Assembly (NCBI GenBank): GCA_023212695.1
Contig: JALCCG010000113.1
Span: 1 to 63,938 of the forward strand
Length of the DNA: 63,938 nucleotides
Direction: 5' to 3'
Source: Sporisorium sorghi
Lineage: Eukaryota; Basidiomycota; Ustilaginomycetes; Ustilaginales; Ustilaginaceae
In this document: positions 38,798 to 48,027 of the stretch, one piece after another
Layout of the letters: each line of letters starts with the position of its first letter
Numbering within the stretch: position 1 is the stretch's first letter
Notes under the pieces: model-generated
Told to the model about the DNA's origin: nothing
Seen by the model: only the letters and a program-made list of their open reading frames with translations
Database searches by the model: none
Translations under genes and position numbers: made by a program

Positions 38798-41700
38798 ATG
38801 TCTTCTTCAATCAAGCATGTCCTCGATGACCGCGAGGATGCTTCTTCCTCGCAACCAGCTTCCATCGCCAGCGACCATTCCGAGATCCCCTCATATCCAC
38901 GACAGAGCAGCATTGCTTCAGTGTCACCACCTCCATCATCATCGACGACGAACAATGTTGCTGCTGCTGCATCTTTGCATTCGCATTCACTAGCCCCACG
39001 CGACCTGGGCATCAAGAGGGGGGCCGTGCGTGCCAACAACGACGACAACCTCGCAGGTCCTCACAACGGCCGTTCACTCTACAAGTACCGTCCAGATACT
39101 GCCAGCACCACCGCTTCCTTCTTTTCCGCCACCGCCGATACACCTGCTCGTCCATCCATTGCAAGCGCATCCAGCAGCCGTCGTTACACTTCACCCAAGA
39201 AGCCACCCACTCCCTCGCGCATAGGTAGAGACTTTGAAGCCTTGCTCGCCTCTGATGAGACCTACGTGCTGAGAGACTCGACAAAGGTCGTCCTCGACAC
39301 CGACGAAATCCGTAGAGCCACAGCACAGCAACTGTTGCCTAGCTCGTCGTCGAACAACAATCGAGTCATTGTCGAGCGTCAAAGACAGCAGTCTTCCACG
39401 TCTTCACTCAGCACCAACCTCGACGACGACGAACTGGATCAAGTCGACGACGACAACCACGAGCAGCAGCAGGCTATTGACACCACGCCCCGACCTCCGC
39501 ATGTCGACCTCTTTCAGTCTCCCCAAAGAAAGCCGCAGTCATCCACTCCATCTGGCACGCCCGCCGGCTCCGTGTCGGGACACGCTCGCAACAACGCAAG
39601 GCAGCAGCAGCAGCAGCAGGTGCCCACATCGCCCGACAGAACCACCTCACTCCAGCGTCACACCACTGCCTCCCCCGCTGCCCCTTCACCCTCCTCGAAA
39701 CGCCGCCAGACCGCACCAATGTCGGCCATGCCCGGCTTTATGCTTCCAGCTGACGCCAATTCTGCCTATGGGACTGTGCGAGCGCGTCCGCGGCTCAACA
39801 GCAGCGTCGGACTCGAACAAGAGGTCAACTCGGTTCCCGCCAGTCAAAACGGCAAGAATCAATCTGCCAACACGGGCTCCTTCCGTCAACGCATGAAGAA
39901 GACAAGCGGCTTCCTCCGCAGGTTGCGTGCCCAGCCGGCCAAGTCCAGTTCCACGTATTCGTCTGGATCGAATCCCTCGGCCACGTCGTTGGGTCGGAGC
40001 GGCGCTGGCGACGTGGCCGTTGGCGCAGGATCGCTCGGACGCAGGGAGAGCAAGGCCAGTGTCGCGAGTTTCGCTAGCTCTTCTGCCACTGGCAGCATCG
40101 CCAAGAATGGGCAGCTCGCATCGACCGACATGGTCGCCGTGCCGAGCATCCCAGAACGATTCATGCAGCCTTCTGCCAGCTCAAACTCGCACACTGCTGC
40201 GACGCCGGCCGCTGTCGAGAAAGTCCTGTCAGAACCGGACGCAGGTGTTTCGACCGAGACACAGCAGCTCGCGCCCATGAGCGAACCTGCTCTGCGAGTC
40301 CCTTCCGCACCAGCCGCTGTGACAGAGTGGGGCATCGCCGACAGATACGCCTTGCCGCAGCGCTCGAGCTCACAGGGACACGAACACGTGCGGAACAAGT
40401 CGCTCGGTTCCAGCGATTCAACGGGCGCTATCCGTCTGGCTGTGCAGCAGCTGTCGTCTCATATGGATGATGCGTGGAAGGAAGCGCCGATTCAGGAGGT
40501 TCAGATCTCCGAGAAGCCCGACGTGCCGACGCCAAATCAGTCGTGGGGCCCATCACCGCAGCTGCCGGACCTCGGCATCCGCCATTACAAGGAAAGATCG
40601 GGCAGCTTCTTAGACGAGCCGGAGATCGCGTCTAGTAGCAGCTTTGAAATGGTCGAAGCTCCAGCTCCTCTCGCCTCGCGATCAGTTTCTGCATCGTCTC
40701 ATCCCAATACATCAGCAACTCTAGATTCTACACGAGGGCCCGACGGCATCAAAATGGCTGGACTCGGAATTCATGCCGGCACGCCGAGCCCACGAGTGCA
40801 GCAGGATTCCAACGTCGAGTCGGCCAAGTCTACGACAAATGGCACACTGCAGCCGACTATGAAACCTCTCCCTCTTCAACCTACCAATCTTCGCCGTAAA
40901 CCGACTCTACCGAGCTCGCCGCCCGCTGTTGACTCGCCACAGCAAGTCACCTCGCCTCGCCACAGCCAGCCCGACTCGATGGATCGTCATGCTGACAGTC
41001 TGCGTCGCCGCACCACCGATTCCGGTGCCAGCTTGGTCAGCGCACGGTCCTTCGAGACGGCGGCTGAAAGTGCCGGCCTCGGCAGTGCAGATCCTAAGAC
41101 CACCTCTTTCAGTTCGCCCTCGAGCGAGCAACAAAACTTTGCGGGCTCTGATCAGATCGCATCGCAAGGACTTTCACATGATCATTCTACCGTCTCTGCT
41201 AACTCGCCTCTGACAGCGCACGACGTGCCACGAAATCAGTCGCCAGCTGCGAAGGAGGGCGTCGATGCCGATGTCGATGGCGGCGACGATCAAGAGCTGA
41301 GCATCCGGCTCGTCACCAAGCGCTCAAATACCAACGATATCAATCTCTCGCCCGAGGTTCAGCAAGGCCGCGCCACGACCATCATCACCGCACCTGCCTC
41401 GCCCGACGCAGACTCGTCTGCCATGCCCAAGATGGTCGAGCTGGACGAGCAGTCTATCTTGCGACCTGGGCAGAAAGGTGGTCTACTTTCAACTCCCTCG
41501 GTGCACAGGAGCCCTTCGCCCGTCTCGTCGCCGGCGTCGGCCAGGACGAGCTTTGACACGTCTGCTGCGCGATCTGTCAACGAGACGGTAGCTGCGCCTC
41601 CTTCGATAAGCGCCTCTGCTAAGGAGCTGGCAACCAAGTGCTGGGACGAAGATCCAGGCTTCTTGAAGCGCGAAAAGATCGCAGAGTGGCTCGGCGGTCT

Positions 41701-43867
41701 CGGCTTGGTAAACCGCGCAGCGCGCAGCTACTACTTTGCCAACTTTGATTTCAGTGGCTTGCGGCTCGACATTGCTTTCCGCCGGCTCTGCGACAAGCTC
41801 TTCCTGCGAGCCGAGACGCAGCAGATCGACCGCATTCTGGCTGCGTTCTCGCAGCGCTACTACGAGTGCAATCCGGACTCGGTGTTTGGCAGTGCTGATG
41901 TGGTTCACTCGGTCGTGTTCAGCATTCTTCTGCTGAACACGGACCTGCACATTGCAGAGCTGCAAGAGAGGATGACGCGACAGCAATTTGTCCGCAACAC
42001 GCTGGGCGCTATCGCTGAAAGCAGCACGGACGAGCAAACTCTGGTAGCTCGAGACGACAGCAGGAGCAGCTTCAGTGTCGCACCCACCGACTTGACGCGC
42101 AGCACCGACGCTGTTGCGCAAAAGCCCGACCCTGCACAGCGTCGAAACAGTATCAGCAGCTATCTTGTCAACCGGTCCAAACAGGCGTCGAGTGTGACGA
42201 ATCTGGAAACGTCTTCGGATGCCGTGCACCAAGACAGCTCGCGGCCAGGTACAGCTGCGAGTGGGTCCAGGGGCAAAGAGGCCGAGATCGAGATGCTGCT
42301 TCGAGACATCTATGCGGCGGTCAAGTCCGAGCGCATCTTGCTGCCGAATCCAGAAACAGGATCGGGTACCATTGCTGCTGCTGGAAGGCCGTCCGGTACG
42401 TTCAGCCCGATGGGAGGCGGTCGTAGGAAGATGGGCACGGGAAGCGATCGAATGATGGCGCTCAAGCGAGGGTCCATACGCGGCATCCAGGGCCTGTTGG
42501 GCGGTGGCGGGCTCAATGCGTCTCTGTTGGATCCGTCGATCAGTCCCAATCCGTCGCGCAGCTCCGTCGACTCATGGGGCCGAACGTCGCAGTCTCTGTC
42601 GACTGGTGACCGCGATGGGATGCTGTCGCCTCTGCCTTCCATCACGCCTGGTTTTGCGAGCACGCTGACACAGACGATCATCAAGGAGTCGATGGAGGAA
42701 GACGCAGCAGCTTCCGGACTAGCGAAAGCATCTACCAAACCAGAGACGCCGGTGGACGAAGAGGATGACGACGACCAGTTGGCGCTTCAAGGTCCGCCTT
42801 GGGCTAAAGAGGGCTCGCTGACGCGCAAGTACTTTTGGGAGAGCACGGGCAAGCGCGCCAAGGACAAGAACTGGACCGAGGTGTTTGTGGTCGTGTCCAA
42901 GGGCACGCTGTCCATGTTCCGGTTTGGGCTGGGAGGGTCGTCGTCGTCGTCTTCGGGTACTACGGGACCGAGCGCGTCCAAGGCGGCGAAAGGTCGATCC
43001 TCTACAACCACGGCGGGGCAGACCGGTGGCTCGGGAGCAGTGCTGGGCGGCGGCAACTGGCTGTCCAACGCAACATGTCTGGGCGAGATCCCGCTAGCCC
43101 ACTCGCTCGCCAACGCGCTCCCGCCGCCGGGGTACAACAAGACGCGTCCGCACGTATTTGCGCTTACGCTGCCCGGTGGCAAGGTCTACCTCTTCCAAAC
43201 CGGGCACGAGGAGCTGATCAACGAGTGGGTGAGTACGTGCAACTACTGGGCGGCGCGCCAGTCCAAGGAGCCGCTGGCGGGCGGGGTGAGCAATATGGAG
43301 TATGGGTGGAACAAGGTGCTTCCGCGGAGTGCGAGTGAGGATGAGTATGAGGAGGAGCTGGATGGTGGTAAGAGCGCGGCGACGATGGCGCGGGCGACGA
43401 GCAGTGGTGGCGATTCGAGGAGCGTGCGAAGCGGCGCGACGCCCGCCACATCGGCCGCTGCGTCGATCAACACCTCCAGCAACGTCGGCTACCTCACGCA
43501 CGAACGCACCTTTATCAACGAATGGCGCGTACCACAGCTGCCCACCGTCCCCTCGGTGCTCACGGAAGAACGCCAGCTCGCCCGACTCGAAAAACAGGTC
43601 GCGGCGATCGAGGCGGAGCTGACGCTACACAACGAGCTTCGCACACCCATGCTTGCGCTGTACTCGCCCAAGGGGGGTAATTTTGCTAAAGCGTTGGCGA
43701 ATTGGGAGAGGAAGAGCAACTATCTGCTGCAGGAGCTGGTCAAGTATCAGAGCTACGTGGAGAGTTTGCGAAGGAGTGCGGATGCCAAGGCCGAGAGGAG
43801 GGCGAAGCGGGAGGTTGAGGAGATGGTTAGGGAGGGGGATGAGATGTTGGCGCGCTTGGAGATTTGA
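38798..43867 (+). CDS. Sec7-PH Arf guanine nucleotide exchange factor, EFA6/Yel1-like
   Basis: The ATG at 38798 gives 1689 aa. Residues 1-930 are Ser/Pro-rich and disordered. A Sec7 domain follows at about 941-1080: ELATKCWDEDPGFLKREKIA, FANFDFSGLRLDIAFRRL, the catalytic-loop block LRAETQQIDRILAAFSQRYY with the glutamate of the Sec7 finger kept (E in RAETQ), and SILLLNTDLH. The ETQ and NTDLH wording matches the EFA6/PSD branch rather than BIG/GEA. A PH domain lies at about 1332-1480 (WAKEGSLTRKYFWE to ELINEWVSTCNYWA), interrupted by a Ser/Gly insert. A coiled coil at about 1580-1689 completes the EFA6 order Sec7-PH-coil. Such proteins activate Arf6/Arf3 at the plasma membrane and affect polarity, endocytosis and actin. 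It is convergent with SEC2, 140 nt away. Confidence 0.9.
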   Translation: MSSSIKHVLDDREDASSSQPASIASDHSEIPSYPRQSSIASVSPPPSSSTTNNVAAAASLHSHSLAPRDLGIKRGAVRANNDDNLAGPHNGRSLYKYRPDTASTTASFFSATADTPARPSIASASSSRRYTSPKKPPTPSRIGRDFEALLASDETYVLRDSTKVVLDTDEIRRATAQQLLPSSSSNNNRVIVERQRQQSSTSSLSTNLDDDELDQVDDDNHEQQQAIDTTPRPPHVDLFQSPQRKPQSSTPSGTPAGSVSGHARNNARQQQQQQVPTSPDRTTSLQRHTTASPAAPSPSSKRRQTAPMSAMPGFMLPADANSAYGTVRARPRLNSSVGLEQEVNSVPASQNGKNQSANTGSFRQRMKKTSGFLRRLRAQPAKSSSTYSSGSNPSATSLGRSGAGDVAVGAGSLGRRESKASVASFASSSATGSIAKNGQLASTDMVAVPSIPERFMQPSASSNSHTAATPAAVEKVLSEPDAGVSTETQQLAPMSEPALRVPSAPAAVTEWGIADRYALPQRSSSQGHEHVRNKSLGSSDSTGAIRLAVQQLSSHMDDAWKEAPIQEVQISEKPDVPTPNQSWGPSPQLPDLGIRHYKERSGSFLDEPEIASSSSFEMVEAPAPLASRSVSASSHPNTSATLDSTRGPDGIKMAGLGIHAGTPSPRVQQDSNVESAKSTTNGTLQPTMKPLPLQPTNLRRKPTLPSSPPAVDSPQQVTSPRHSQPDSMDRHADSLRRRTTDSGASLVSARSFETAAESAGLGSADPKTTSFSSPSSEQQNFAGSDQIASQGLSHDHSTVSANSPLTAHDVPRNQSPAAKEGVDADVDGGDDQELSIRLVTKRSNTNDINLSPEVQQGRATTIITAPASPDADSSAMPKMVELDEQSILRPGQKGGLLSTPSVHRSPSPVSSPASARTSFDTSAARSVNETVAAPPSISASAKELATKCWDEDPGFLKREKIAEWLGGLGLVNRAARSYYFANFDFSGLRLDIAFRRLCDKLFLRAETQQIDRILAAFSQRYYECNPDSVFGSADVVHSVVFSILLLNTDLHIAELQERMTRQQFVRNTLGAIAESSTDEQTLVARDDSRSSFSVAPTDLTRSTDAVAQKPDPAQRRNSISSYLVNRSKQASSVTNLETSSDAVHQDSSRPGTAASGSRGKEAEIEMLLRDIYAAVKSERILLPNPETGSGTIAAAGRPSGTFSPMGGGRRKMGTGSDRMMALKRGSIRGIQGLLGGGGLNASLLDPSISPNPSRSSVDSWGRTSQSLSTGDRDGMLSPLPSITPGFASTLTQTIIKESMEEDAAASGLAKASTKPETPVDEEDDDDQLALQGPPWAKEGSLTRKYFWESTGKRAKDKNWTEVFVVVSKGTLSMFRFGLGGSSSSSSGTTGPSASKAAKGRSSTTTAGQTGGSGAVLGGGNWLSNATCLGEIPLAHSLANALPPPGYNKTRPHVFALTLPGGKVYLFQTGHEELINEWVSTCNYWAARQSKEPLAGGVSNMEYGWNKVLPRSASEDEYEEELDGGKSAATMARATSSGGDSRSVRSGATPATSAAASINTSSNVGYLTHERTFINEWRVPQLPTVPSVLTEERQLARLEKQVAAIEAELTLHNELRTPMLALYSPKGGNFAKALANWERKSNYLLQELVKYQSYVESLRRSADAKAERRAKREVEEMVREGDEMLARLEI

Positions 43868-44007
43868 GGTTTCTAGACAGGATGCAATCTCAGATGTTTG
43901 TTCACGGAGTCACTGTGGCTGCTGTGTCAAATTGTGTGTGTGCATGCTTTGAATTGTCCCCATGAGAAAAGCACAAGCAGGAGCATTGTCGCGGATCGAA
44001 AAGCAAC

Positions 44008-47000
44008 TCAGGCATCTGCCCCATCCTCCGTGACCAAGCCGATCCTTGCCCGCCACAGCTCCTCCTTGAGCTTGGTGACCTCGGTCCACATCTTGTCCTC
44101 CCACTCCACGGCGTCGAGCTTGTCGAGGTAGATGGCGGTGGGCGGCGGAGGGGGGGCGACGGTGGCGACGGTTGGAGTGCGAGGAGGTGGTGGAGGTGGC
44201 TGTGTTGCGGGATGGCGGCGCGGTGGGATCTGCGGGGCGGGTGAGGCTGAGCCAGTGCCTGCGCCACGAGCGACGGAACGTGGGGGAAGGGGTGGGGCAG
44301 AGACGGAAGTGTTGGTGGCTGTGCGCTCCATGTCAGCGGACTTGGGCTCAGCGGCAGCGTCTGCGTTTGCGACGGCGACCTCGGCATCTTTTGCATCGGA
44401 CGACGCTTCAGCAGCATCAGCTGGCGCATCGTCCGCCTTGGTAGTCTCTTCTTCCGCCTTTTCTTCAGCATCCGCTGGCTTGGCTTCAGTCGTGGGCGAA
44501 GAAGGTGCATCAGCAAAGTCGTCTTCGTCACCAGCCGGCTTTTTGTTGTCCTCTTCTGAGGATTCGTCTTTGGCGCTGGCAGACTCGTCCTTCTCGTCGG
44601 CTTTTTCAGCGGCAGTCGCTCCATCTTCTGCAGCGTCATCAGCGATGTCGGCGCTCGACTCTTCCTGTGCGCTCTCCTTGACCTTCTCTGCCTCTGTCTT
44701 TGCGTCCTCCGTCTCTTCATCCTCAGCCTTCTCTGCCGGAGCTGCATCTGCTGCATCTGCTTCGTCGCTTGCCTTTGCCTCCTCAGCCTCGGTCGAAGCA
44801 GCGGTCTGTTCGCTCTCGGCAGCGGCAGCAGCCTTCTCCAACGTCTCGACCTGCTCACTCTTGGCTGGCGGTGTGGACGCAACCTCCTTGGGCAGATCGA
44901 GCGACGACGTACTAGCTCCCAGCATTTGTTGATCCTCGTTCATGAATTTGCCCTCCAGAACAACCGAGCGCTCGAGGTTGCGAATGAAGCCCCAATACTG
45001 ACAGGCAGCGCGCAGTCGCAAAAGGCAGTGGTGCGGGCAGAGCAAGTACCGCGTCGGCGAACTCTCGCTGAGGCGGAAGATGTGCGTCGGGACGGGCAAG
45101 TGGGTGAGCGACAGTCCTTGAGTAGCTGCAAGTGCTTGCGCATCAGCATCAGGCGTAGAGGACGTTGCATTGTTGTTGTTGGCGGCGGCAGCAGCTTCGG
45201 CCTCCGCGGCTGCTTTGACATTAGTCGAAGACTTTCGGAACGAGCTGAACAGGCCACCCCGGGAGGGTTTGGGAGTGATAGTGCCTGAGTTGCTGCCACT
45301 GCTGGATCCGGTGATGGAGCCGAGCGAGCTTGCCGCTGAGCTGGCCCAACTCGACGTGGCAGTGGCAAGGCTGCTAGGCATCAATGACGTCTTGCCGCCT
45401 TGCTCGGCAGATAAGGCGGTGGCAGCAACTCCTCCTGGCAGGGGCACATTGACGACGGGGATACCGCACATGGCACAAGCTGCAGGCGGCAAGTGAGCAT
45501 TTTCTCGACGAATGAGATCTTCATCAATCGTCTGGCTACCCGAAAAGATGGGCTCGATTACGAGATTGCCGTCGAGAATCGCCGTATTGGCCTGACGTCT
45601 GCTGAGCCAGTTGAGACCGGGAGCAAAATCGAGTCGCAGACACGGCTCGACGTCCTCTTCTTGCGATCTCTTGATGAACGGCAGCGAGAGCTGGCTGGGC
45701 AGAGAGACGAAGTTTTCGACATTGGCGGGCAGAGTCGGGTAGTCGCGATGTCGGCTGACACCCGCAATCACAAACGGAGAGCTTAGGGTCACCGCACTGC
45801 CCAGACCCTGGCTGTAGGCTGAGGCGGCAGCTGTACCGGAAGAAGAAGCGTTGGTGGATTGCTGGGGTGCTGGTGATCCAGTGCGCGGAGTGGGCGTGCC
45901 ATTGAGTGAGTCGCGTCCGCCATGGTGAGGGAGCGGGTAGTTGTAGAAGGGGGCGAGCTGCTTGCGGGTTTTGCGCAGATGAGCGATGAAGGAGCGGAAC
46001 TCTTGGTAGGGGACGATGTTGATGATCAGGCGAGCTTCGGCCGCGAGATCCACGGCGGGCTTGTGTTTGCGCTCTTTCATTGCTGTTCGTTGAGAGATGG
46101 ACCTTGCCAAGGACGATGTCTTGAGGCGATGGAAGCTGACGGCCTCGCTGTCTATCGAAGCGATGGATGCACCATCGTCGCCGTTCTTCCTCGAGCCCGA
46201 ACCGCTCTGCAGCTTCTCGACCTGGCGTTGCAGATCTGCGAGCACCTTTTGCTGCTCGAGCATGATGCCCTCAGTATCCTTGAGACGCTCCTCCATGTTG
46301 CGGCTCTTTTCTTCGGCTCTGGCGCGCGAGAGACGCTCGACGGCGACCATCTTGTTGGCTTCGCTGAAGAGACTGGAACTGAGCTCGTCCAGCTCAGCCT
46401 CGATCTTGCTCTTGTCGCTCTCTGCTTTGCCGCGCTGTGCGGTCTCCTCGATGACGCGATCCATCATCCTCTGCATCTCGCTGCTTACGTGCGCCTTTTC
46501 GACGAGTAGACCCGTGTTGAGCGCATCGAGATGCTCTGCGCGCTCCTTTTCGAGCTCCTTGATCTTGGTAGACATGCTGCGGACACGCTCCTGGGCTTCA
46601 GAGTAGTCGTCCTCGAGGTCTGCGATGCGGTTGAAGGATTTGACGAGCTTCTCGTTGAGACCGGTGACCTGATTGGTCAAGTCCTTTACCTGAGCTTGCA
46701 GAGCTTCGACCGAGGGGTGATCCTGCGTCGAGGATGCTTCAGCGAGAGCGCTCTTGCCATTTTGGGCATGATTTGCTGGCTGCTCGGTTGTGGAGAGCGA
46801 TTGAGATTGTGGGCGAGAGCTATTGCTGTTGGCATTCGAGTGATCGTGGCTGAAGATGGCAGAAGCAGCAGAGGCACGCTTGAGAGCCGCTGCCTCGTCG
46901 TCCTGGTCGTGGTCTTGACTGTTGCTGGAGAGGCGCTGGACAGCCGCATCAGTGGAAGAGTCTTGGCCAAGCACTTGTTCAGGGTTTGCCTCGTCGGCCA

Positions 47001-47115
47001 AGATCGAGTCGGGATCCATCCGTTGCAGCTGCTGTGATTCGGACAAGGTAGCGTCGGATGCTTCCGTCTTGCCGTTGCCCGCAGGCTCAGGCTCAGCATT
47101 GTTTGCCGTCGACAT
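44008..47115 (-). CDS. SEC2: SEC2-type Rab guanine nucleotide exchange factor
   Basis: The ATG at 47115 gives 1035 aa. Residues about 135-300 form a long parallel coiled coil with the Sec2 catalytic signature ELSSSLFSEANKMVA (about 243-257), which opens the nucleotide pocket of Sec4/Rab8. The middle part is conserved in filamentous fungi: LIINIVPYQEFRSFIAHL, then a cysteine pair C547-x2-C550 (CAMCG), and CPHHC with C693 and C697 next to LRLRAACQYWGFIRNLE. The two Cys/His clusters could share a zinc ion. Residues about 740-930 are low-complexity Ala/Glu/Asp-rich, followed by poly-Pro stretches and a C-terminal helix VEWEDKMWTEVTKLKEELWR. Sec2 activates the secretory-vesicle Rab for exocytosis and polar growth. 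It is convergent with the Arf GEF and divergent from the gene at 48028. Confidence 0.9.
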   Translation of the reverse strand: MSTANNAEPEPAGNGKTEASDATLSESQQLQRMDPDSILADEANPEQVLGQDSSTDAAVQRLSSNSQDHDQDDEAAALKRASAASAIFSHDHSNANSNSSRPQSQSLSTTEQPANHAQNGKSALAEASSTQDHPSVEALQAQVKDLTNQVTGLNEKLVKSFNRIADLEDDYSEAQERVRSMSTKIKELEKERAEHLDALNTGLLVEKAHVSSEMQRMMDRVIEETAQRGKAESDKSKIEAELDELSSSLFSEANKMVAVERLSRARAEEKSRNMEERLKDTEGIMLEQQKVLADLQRQVEKLQSGSGSRKNGDDGASIASIDSEAVSFHRLKTSSLARSISQRTAMKERKHKPAVDLAAEARLIINIVPYQEFRSFIAHLRKTRKQLAPFYNYPLPHHGGRDSLNGTPTPRTGSPAPQQSTNASSSGTAAASAYSQGLGSAVTLSSPFVIAGVSRHRDYPTLPANVENFVSLPSQLSLPFIKRSQEEDVEPCLRLDFAPGLNWLSRRQANTAILDGNLVIEPIFSGSQTIDEDLIRRENAHLPPAACAMCGIPVVNVPLPGGVAATALSAEQGGKTSLMPSSLATATSSWASSAASSLGSITGSSSGSNSGTITPKPSRGGLFSSFRKSSTNVKAAAEAEAAAAANNNNATSSTPDADAQALAATQGLSLTHLPVPTHIFRLSESSPTRYLLCPHHCLLRLRAACQYWGFIRNLERSVVLEGKFMNEDQQMLGASTSSLDLPKEVASTPPAKSEQVETLEKAAAAAESEQTAASTEAEEAKASDEADAADAAPAEKAEDEETEDAKTEAEKVKESAQEESSADIADDAAEDGATAAEKADEKDESASAKDESSEEDNKKPAGDEDDFADAPSSPTTEAKPADAEEKAEEETTKADDAPADAAEASSDAKDAEVAVANADAAAEPKSADMERTATNTSVSAPPLPPRSVARGAGTGSASPAPQIPPRRHPATQPPPPPPRTPTVATVAPPPPPTAIYLDKLDAVEWEDKMWTEVTKLKEELWRARIGLVTEDGADA

Positions 47116-48027
47116 GATGGCAGCTTGCTGGCCTCAAACCACTGTCTTGCTGAGTTGGAGTCAGCGATGGACAGCGAAATATCGTGGCAGTCTCGTCGAA
47201 TGTGAAGATAGAAGGAGCAGAAGAAGAAGTCACACGTGAATTGTGTGTGACATTCAAACCTCGGCTCGAGCTCCACGTCCACGCTCACGCTCGCAGCTGT
47301 TGCCCCAAGCTTGGGTCACGCACGCACGCAGCCAAAAATGATCCCATGCGTTGCTCACCCTCTGCAACTGCTCTCGAACGCACACTTTCTCTCAAGTCAT
47401 CTAGTTCGGAATAGCCGGTCTCTTCTGTTTGCGGTCGGCGCCGTCGTTCTGATTCGCTCAACAGATGATCGCTCAATGACCAAAGCAATCGGATGCTAGC
47501 CGACAAGTTGACCTTCTTTGTATGGAGTCTTAGACTGTTTCGCCGAGTATGGGGAAATTGAATAAGAGACGCCGTGAGCTGCTGCTGCCCTTTTTTTTTT
47601 TTCCCCCACTCGGCTCTCTCACACACGCACACGCACGCACAGCTTTCGAGAAGCCGCACGCACGCGCCAACACGCCAAGGCCAAGCTGGCGTAGCAAGCT
47701 CAATTGACACTTTTAGCCAGCTTCCAACACTCGCTCTTTTCCAACTCTTCTCAACCTGATCGTCTGCAACGCTTTCACCGTCCACTGTCACTGCTCTGCT
47801 CTTCTCCTTGTGACAGACCACATCGAACTGCGTTGGGCTTGACGAGCCTTGTTCACAAGCAATCCACGCCGACACGTTCTCACACCTTGGCCAAAAGCTT
47901 TCACTTCCGCCCACCAACTCTTCGCCAATTCGCTGCTGGCAGGCATCGCTTAGCCAAGAGCACGTTCGCACCGACCCCTGCTCTTCAGGAGACTACGCTT
48001 CTATATCACGCAAGATTCTGAGCAGAC
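47116..48027. promoter_or_regulatory. divergent promoter region between SEC2 and the gene at 48028
   Basis: 912 nt with a 12-nt T tract at 47591-47602 and CA/CT-rich leader sequence. No gene is recognised. Confidence 0.5.
47591..47602. repeat. poly(T) tract, 12 nt
   Basis: 12 T followed by CCCCC in the SEC2 divergent region. Confidence 0.8.

Noticed and set aside
43429..43500. Reading the genes of the window as one functional cluster
   Set aside because: They are conserved housekeeping genes of unrelated pathways on alternating strands; shared membrane-traffic themes are common enough to be chance.
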